The position numbers and the translations under genes are program-made. DNA of 39,712 nucleotides from Acetanaerobacterium elongatum (lineage in GTDB: Bacteria; Bacillota; Clostridia; Oscillospirales; Ruminococcaceae): assembly GCF_900103835.1 (NCBI RefSeq), contig NZ_FNID01000029.1, forward strand, positions 1 through 39,712, in the 5' to 3' direction. The notes beneath the pieces were generated by a model. It made no database searches and was not told where the DNA came from. It worked only from the letters and a program-made list of their open reading frames with translations. How positions within the stretch are numbered: the stretch's first letter is position 1; each line of letters begins with the position of its first letter. Positions 35,770-39,712 of the stretch are shown here, piece after piece.

Positions 35770-37509
35770 TTAAAGGTTTAACAGTTCATCTCCCTTGATA
35801 TCTTCACCACTCCATGCAATCAAAGCAAAATGGCCATTAGAGTGTTCATCCACCTTGTTAATCCATTCAATTTCATTGCTTGCCTTCACTGAGAGGAGCT
35901 TGTTGGTGGTACCTGTACGGTAGAGTGACTGATTTATAACCCACCATTTTACATGGATGGCCGCGCGCTTTAAGTCATCCTCAAGCCGCATCGCTTCATA
36001 GACAGGGGTAGTCTCCGGTAGAGTAACAATGATAACCTCTGTTTCATTACTCTTCAGACGAGGTAAGAGCCTCATCACCGCAGCAGGAATCTCGCCCTTG
36101 GTGCGCTGAATCTCATGGTTATAACTTTGGGTGGATTCGAGTAAAAGTAAGGTATGACCAGTCGGTGCTGTGTCAATCACAACAATCTGCTCATCCGCTT
36201 TCTCTACCACATCTGCAAAGGCTCGGAATACCGCAATCTCTTGGGTGCAGGGGGAACGCAAATCCTCTTCGATATAAGCTATATCCTCAGGTGACATGCC
36301 TTCCGCCCGGGCTTTCTCCAGAACCTCAGTCTGATACTTTTTTAACTCTGCTTGTTCATCAATGTGGCTCATGGTTATATTTCCGGTTTCACCCAATACA
36401 AACTTCAGGTGGGCAGCGGGATCTGTTGTGGTGAGATGCACCTTCTTACCCTTTTTAGAGAGTCCTAAGGCTATCGCAGCTGCAACTGTAGTTTTGCCAA
36501 CCCCACCCTTACCCATGGTGAAGATTACCCGTCTGTTACTGATGTATAAATCCTCAATTACATCTTTCAGTTCAGGAATAACATCGGCATGAACCTTATC
36601 GCTGCGAAGAATACAATTATCTTTCGTCAGCAGCGCCCTTACATTTTCCACACCCGTAATGTTATAGGCTCTGAGCGGTATAGTATAGAGGGCCAGATTT
36701 AATAAGCCCTCCGGCATTTTGGAAAGGGCCTTTTGCTGCTTATTATATAGACTCTCAGACACACTATCGTCATAGCTTGAAAGCACGCCGTTTAGTACTA
36801 GCATTTGATTATTCACGCCGAGTTCTGCTAGCTCTTTGGATGCCCTTTCTGCCTCTTTGAACGGTGTCTCCTCTGGGCGTGATACAAGGATGAGGGTAGT
36901 AAGATAGCTGTCAGCTAAGGTTTTAACAGCATTCTTGTAAACTGCCTTTTTGTTCTCCAAGCCAGATAGTTGCCCCAAACAGGACGCACCATGCGTGCTT
37001 TCACTGATGAAATTGCTCCAAGCCGAGGGTAACTGTAACATTCTGAGCGTATGACCGGTGGGTGCGGTATCAAAGAGGATATGGTCATACTCCGCCTGCA
37101 CTTGCTCGTCGGTAATAAACTTGGAAAACTCATTAAAAGCTGCAATCTCGATTGTGCAGGAGCCAGAAAGCTGTTCTTCCATATTGTTGATTACCGATTC
37201 CGGCAGTTTCCCGCGATAGGGTGCAACAACGCTTTCACGATATTCAGATGCAGCCTGAATCGGATCAAGGTTTGCAACAGTTAGGTTTGGAACCTCGGGA
37301 ATTGGTATTCCCTTATTATCAAGCTCCATTGCAAATACGTCCTGTAGGTTGGAGGCCGGATCGGTGCTGATGAGCAAAACCTTTTTGCCGCTATCGGCAA
37401 GATTTACAGCAGTTGCACAGGCTGCAGAGGTTTTACCAACGCCACCTTTACCCGTAAAGAAAAGATATTTCGTGAGTTTCAGTTTTTCAGTGCCAAAAAC
37501 TTCAGGCAT
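35770..37509 (-). CDS. arsA: Arsenite-transporting ATPase ArsA (two-domain)
   Basis: ArsA is the ATPase that takes arsenite from ArsD and energises efflux. The 579-residue protein is a tandem duplication: FTGKGGVGKTSA near residue 15 and TMGKGGVGKTTV near residue 330 are the two P-loops. Each half carries a DTAPTGHTLRML/DTAPTGHTLLLL signal motif. Cysteines in SCTIEIAAF and PCTQEIAVF are the expected metalloid-binding sites. The ATG at 37509 overlaps the arsD stop by one base (TAATG), indicating coupling; the frame extends nine bases further back. Confidence 0.96.
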   Translation of the reverse strand: MPEVFGTEKLKLTKYLFFTGKGGVGKTSAACATAVNLADSGKKVLLISTDPASNLQDVFAMELDNKGIPIPEVPNLTVANLDPIQAASEYRESVVAPYRGKLPESVINNMEEQLSGSCTIEIAAFNEFSKFITDEQVQAEYDHILFDTAPTGHTLRMLQLPSAWSNFISESTHGASCLGQLSGLENKKAVYKNAVKTLADSYLTTLILVSRPEETPFKEAERASKELAELGVNNQMLVLNGVLSSYDDSVSESLYNKQQKALSKMPEGLLNLALYTIPLRAYNITGVENVRALLTKDNCILRSDKVHADVIPELKDVIEDLYISNRRVIFTMGKGGVGKTTVAAAIALGLSKKGKKVHLTTTDPAAHLKFVLGETGNITMSHIDEQAELKKYQTEVLEKARAEGMSPEDIAYIEEDLRSPCTQEIAVFRAFADVVEKADEQIVVIDTAPTGHTLLLLESTQSYNHEIQRTKGEIPAAVMRLLPRLKSNETEVIIVTLPETTPVYEAMRLEDDLKRAAIHVKWWVINQSLYRTGTTNKLLSVKASNEIEWINKVDEHSNGHFALIAWSGEDIKGDELLNL

Positions 37510-37907
37510 TAGCAGCAACCACCTTTACAACCACATCCACCGTTTCCGTTGATTTTTTTGGGTGTTACCTTAACTGCTTTGGGTTGCTCCCCCACAAAAC
37601 TCATAGGAACGTCTAGTAGTGTTACAAACTCCTCGTTTGTAGGATACCGGCCTGTGATTACTATTTGATTATCAACAACGATTACCGGGAGTTCATTGAC
37701 GCCCTTTTGATTTATGAAGTCATTCACAGCTTTATTACTTATAAAGGCCTGTGGTGCGCTTGAAAGATTGAATCTCTCTACTTCTATGCCATCCTTTTTA
37801 AGCGTAATAAGTACGGTTGAAATCCGAAGAAGCTCGGGATCAACGCTAACGCCGCATAGTCCGGTAGAGCAGCACATCGCTGGCTCATAAATAGACATTT
37901 TTTTCAT
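37509..37907 (-). CDS. arsD: Arsenite metallochaperone ArsD
   Basis: ArsD delivers arsenite to ArsA. The 132-residue protein has CCSTGLCG near residue 12, matching the Cys12-Cys13-Cys18 arsenite site of the family, and the thioredoxin-like segment LPVIVVDNQIVITGRYPTNEE. The C-terminus ends GGCGCKGGCC, an additional cysteine-rich tail. AAGGAG lies nine bases before the ATG at 37907. It is coupled to arsA by a one-base overlap. Confidence 0.95.
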   Translation of the reverse strand: MKKMSIYEPAMCCSTGLCGVSVDPELLRISTVLITLKKDGIEVERFNLSSAPQAFISNKAVNDFINQKGVNELPVIVVDNQIVITGRYPTNEEFVTLLDVPMSFVGEQPKAVKVTPKKINGNGGCGCKGGCC

Positions 37908-37928
37908 AGCAAGCATCTCCTTAAGTAT

Positions 37929-38993
37929 TTATTTAATATCAGGTGAGGGTTTCGGGAACCATTGCGTGGTCTTGTTAGCGATCTTAACGAGAATTAACAT
38001 CACCGGTACTTCCGTAAGGACTCCTACTGTTGTTGCCAAAGCTGCGGGAGAAGATGTGCCGAACAAAGCTATTGCAACCGCTACAGCTAACTCAAAAAAG
38101 TTGGACGCACCAATCATACCGGCAGGTGCTGCAATATTGTGGGGTAGTTTAAGCCATCTGCACGGAATATATGAAATGAAGAAGATTAAGAATGTCTGGA
38201 TGGTTAGCGGTAACGCAATGAGTAGGATGTGCAGCGGATTATTCAGGATGGTATCACCCTGGAATGCAAAAAGAAGTATAAGTGTAAGTAATAGACCAAC
38301 GATGGTTGCATTATCGAATTTGGGTAGAAACTGTTTCTCAAAATACTCCAGTCCTCTTCTTTTAGTAACCAACAGTCTGGTGAAAATACCGCCGGTAAGG
38401 GGGATTACCACAAACAAAACTACCGACAGGATTAGTGTATCCCACGGAACCGATACATTGCTGACGCCAAGCAAGAATTTCACAATGGGTACAAAGGCGA
38501 TGAGGATAATTAGATCATTGGTCGCCACCTGCACAACCGTGTAGGCAGGGTCTCCCTTAGTTAACGTACTCCACACGAAAACCATTGCCGTGCAGGGTGC
38601 CGCGCCGAGAAGTACAGCTCCGGCAAGATATTCTTTTGCAAGGTCGGGGGTGATGAAGCCTTTAAAAACCACATATAGAAAAAGGGATGCTATGGCATAC
38701 ATGGTAAAAGGCTTAATAACCCAGTTCGCAATCCATGTTACAAATAGACCTCTGGGGTTCTTGCCAACGTTCTTAATGCTTTTGAAATCCACCTTCATCA
38801 TCATCGGGTAGATCATTACCCAGATTAGTATTGCGACTGGGATGGAGACTCTAGCATATTCGAACTGATTTAAAAATGTCGGTATGACAGGCAGAAATTT
38901 GCCGATAAGTACACCGGCTGCCATACAAAGAGCCACCCAGATAGTTAAGTACTTTTGAAAGAAACCTATGCCTTGTGTTTTATCATTACTCAT
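37929..38993 (-). CDS. acr3: Arsenite efflux transporter, ACR3 family
   Basis: This polytopic membrane protein of 354 residues has about ten helices. The conserved cysteine required for arsenite transport is Cys134 in LLGAAPCTAMVFVW. The late helix has ASNFFELAVAVAI with the conserved glutamate. It is placed between arsR and arsD; in such operons ArsA probably powers Acr3. An in-frame ATG with moderate upstream purines (GATGGGG) starts the gene. Confidence 0.96.
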   Translation of the reverse strand: MSNDKTQGIGFFQKYLTIWVALCMAAGVLIGKFLPVIPTFLNQFEYARVSIPVAILIWVMIYPMMMKVDFKSIKNVGKNPRGLFVTWIANWVIKPFTMYAIASLFLYVVFKGFITPDLAKEYLAGAVLLGAAPCTAMVFVWSTLTKGDPAYTVVQVATNDLIILIAFVPIVKFLLGVSNVSVPWDTLILSVVLFVVIPLTGGIFTRLLVTKRRGLEYFEKQFLPKFDNATIVGLLLTLILLFAFQGDTILNNPLHILLIALPLTIQTFLIFFISYIPCRWLKLPHNIAAPAGMIGASNFFELAVAVAIALFGTSSPAALATTVGVLTEVPVMLILVKIANKTTQWFPKPSPDIK

Positions 38994-39044
38994 AAAATAT
39001 TACCCCATCATAAAAATACTTTATTAACTACTAACTACCCGTAG

Positions 39045-39086
39045 TCAGAACAAATGACACCTGCATTTGTGTCCGCATCCGCACAT
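39045..39086 (-). CDS. Micro-ORF: 13-residue Cys/His-rich peptide between arsR and acr3
   Basis: The frame ATG...TGA encodes MCGCGHKCRCHLF: four cysteines and two histidines in 13 residues. AGGGGG lies seven bases upstream of the ATG, overlapping the arsR stop (TAGGGGG), so it is placed to be translated with arsR. The 38 bases after its stop lead to the acr3 region. The composition resembles metal- or metalloid-binding peptides and the cysteine tail of ArsD in the same operon. It is too short for a homology-based call; coding status is inference. Confidence 0.45.
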   Translation of the reverse strand: MCGCGHKCRCHLF

Positions 39087-39097
39087 GGAATTACCCC

Positions 39098-39436
39098 CTA
39101 ATCGTTATTGTTACACAGGTTCTGCTCTCTGCATTTTTTGCATTCTTCACCATCCGCTAGATAGGCAGGGATATTTTTTAACTTTTGCTGCAGGTAAGCC
39201 CAAAGTACGCTGTGTTCAGTCCTAAAAGTATCGCTAATGCGATAATATGCCCATTGAGCTTTTTTAGAATAAGACAGAATACCTGCATTTTTAAGTGTTG
39301 TAAGATGTCTTGAGGCGTTTGACTGCGTTAATTTCAGGCCTTTTTCGATCTCACATACACACATCTCATCATCCCAGATTGCAGCCAATATTCGAAGCCT
39401 CGTTTCATCCGATAAAGCTTTAAATATATCAACCAT
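39098..39436 (-). CDS. arsR: Arsenic-responsive repressor ArsR
   Basis: ArsR/SmtB winged-helix repressors leave DNA when arsenite binds. The 112-residue protein has the CxC metalloid motif DEMCVCEIE ahead of the recognition helix LTQSNASRHLTTLKNAG. A cysteine-rich C-terminal tail (EECKKCREQNLC) may add ligands. AGGAGG lies eight bases upstream of the ATG at 39436, so the longer frame to 39469 is not used. It is the first gene of the ars operon. Confidence 0.95.
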   Translation of the reverse strand: MVDIFKALSDETRLRILAAIWDDEMCVCEIEKGLKLTQSNASRHLTTLKNAGILSYSKKAQWAYYRISDTFRTEHSVLWAYLQQKLKNIPAYLADGEECKKCREQNLCNNND

Positions 39437-39458
39437 GTATTGTACCTCCTTTAATACG

Positions 39459-39483
39459 TATATGCGCATTTACTCATATAGTA
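39459..39483 (-). promoter_or_regulatory. Candidate ArsR operator overlapping the ars promoter
   Basis: TATATG (39459-39464) and CATATA (39475-39480) are a perfect inverted repeat with a ten-base centre, 23 bases upstream of the arsR start. It overlaps a plausible minus-strand -10 box TACTAT (39483-39478). A TTGTAA 19 bases further upstream may be the -35. Confidence 0.5.
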
Positions 39484-39617
39484 TGCCACAAAAAAGCCAT
39501 TGTTACAATGACTTTTTGAATACTCTCCTATGATTTTAACTCGGTTTTTTGCATGTATGTGTACTTCACATGTTTATTATTAGCTTCTCATATACGGCTA
39601 ATAAATCACCTTCATAT

Positions 39618-39712
39618 TGACCTATACCAAGTTTGACGGACACCATAAACATCAAGTAAAATGAAAAGGAAGAAAGGTTTATGGTGAAGAAAGATGGGAA
39701 AAGTATTCAGCC
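39618..39712 (+). mobile_element. Possible left end of an insertion sequence (IS3-like), cut by the window edge
   Basis: TGACCTATACC near 39618 running through TTTGACGGACACC (to 39644) has the look of an IS terminal repeat, and two overlapping starts follow. The ATG at 39681 reads MVKKDGKSIQ and the ATG at 39694 reads MGKVFS, the latter similar to the beginning of IS3-type OrfA proteins. AGGAAGAAAGG precedes them. Too little sequence remains to confirm the family. Positions 39484-39617 hold no recognisable gene. Confidence 0.35.

Noticed and set aside
39070-39086. An ATCCGCAC match to the tRNA-Leu 3' end as a far attachment site
   Set aside because: Only eight bases match, and they lie inside the ars operon; an attachment repeat would be longer and outside the cargo.
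1-39712. CRISPR arrays, prophage or toxin-antitoxin modules
   Set aside because: I saw no regularly spaced repeats, phage structural genes or toxin-antitoxin pairs on either strand.

Overview
The window reads as a chromosomal segment of a spore-forming member of the Clostridia. The grounds are spoIIR, the Firmicutes-style clusters dprA-topA-trmFO, plsX-rnc-smc-ftsY and yhbY-nadD/yqeK-lcp-rsfS-leuS, a CD1247-type acidic protein beside efp, and strong AGGAGG ribosome binding sites with frequent TTG/GTG starts. A moderately GC-rich Oscillospiraceae/Ruminococcaceae-like host is my best guess; the sequence alone does not fix the genus.

Layout. Positions 1-420 hold the 3' end of an IS200/IS605 transposase and its hairpin-rich right end. 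Positions 422-5005 are on the minus strand: a DUF378 membrane protein, spoIIR, ispE, an aminotransferase translationally coupled to an Lrp/AsnC regulator, and a PHP-family histidinol-phosphatase-like protein. From 5273 to 34822 every gene is on the plus strand. This stretch starts with the conserved ACT (UPF0237) plus UPF0210 pair and a CPBP protease flanked by two diverged copies of a ~100-bp repeat. Next comes infC-rpmI-rplT, with an ATT start codon and an attenuator-type leader. A long run of housekeeping genes follows: rRNA methylase, dprA, topA, trmFO, plsX, rnc, radical SAM, smc, ftsY, rdgB, yhbY, nadD-yqeK fusion, LCP ligase, rsfS and leuS. Then come rpsU (58 aa) with its own promoter and terminator, and yqeG, nfo-like, aroQ, pepP-like, efp, a CD1247-type protein and mnmA.

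A tRNA-Leu(CAG) at 34895-34981, with its own promoter and a very strong terminator, marks an abrupt change. Beyond it lies visibly AT-richer DNA with an unexplained intergenic stretch and a minus-strand arsenic resistance operon (arsR - Cys-rich micro-ORF - acr3 - arsD - arsA - arsC). The window ends in what may be another insertion sequence. The position next to a tRNA and the change in composition suggest a horizontally acquired arsenic island.

How the genes work together. The central block serves translation (IF3, L35, L20, S21, EF-P, LeuRS, RsfS, YhbY, tRNA modification by TrmFO and MnmA), chromosome handling (TopA, SMC, DprA), membrane targeting (FtsY), lipid and isoprenoid precursors (PlsX, IspE), NAD synthesis (NadD) and nucleotide sanitation (RdgB). 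The ars operon would sense arsenite (ArsR), reduce arsenate (ArsC), and carry arsenite via ArsD/ArsA to the Acr3 efflux protein. The most novel candidate is an in-operon 13-residue peptide with four Cys and two His, encoded between arsR and acr3 behind its own ribosome binding site.
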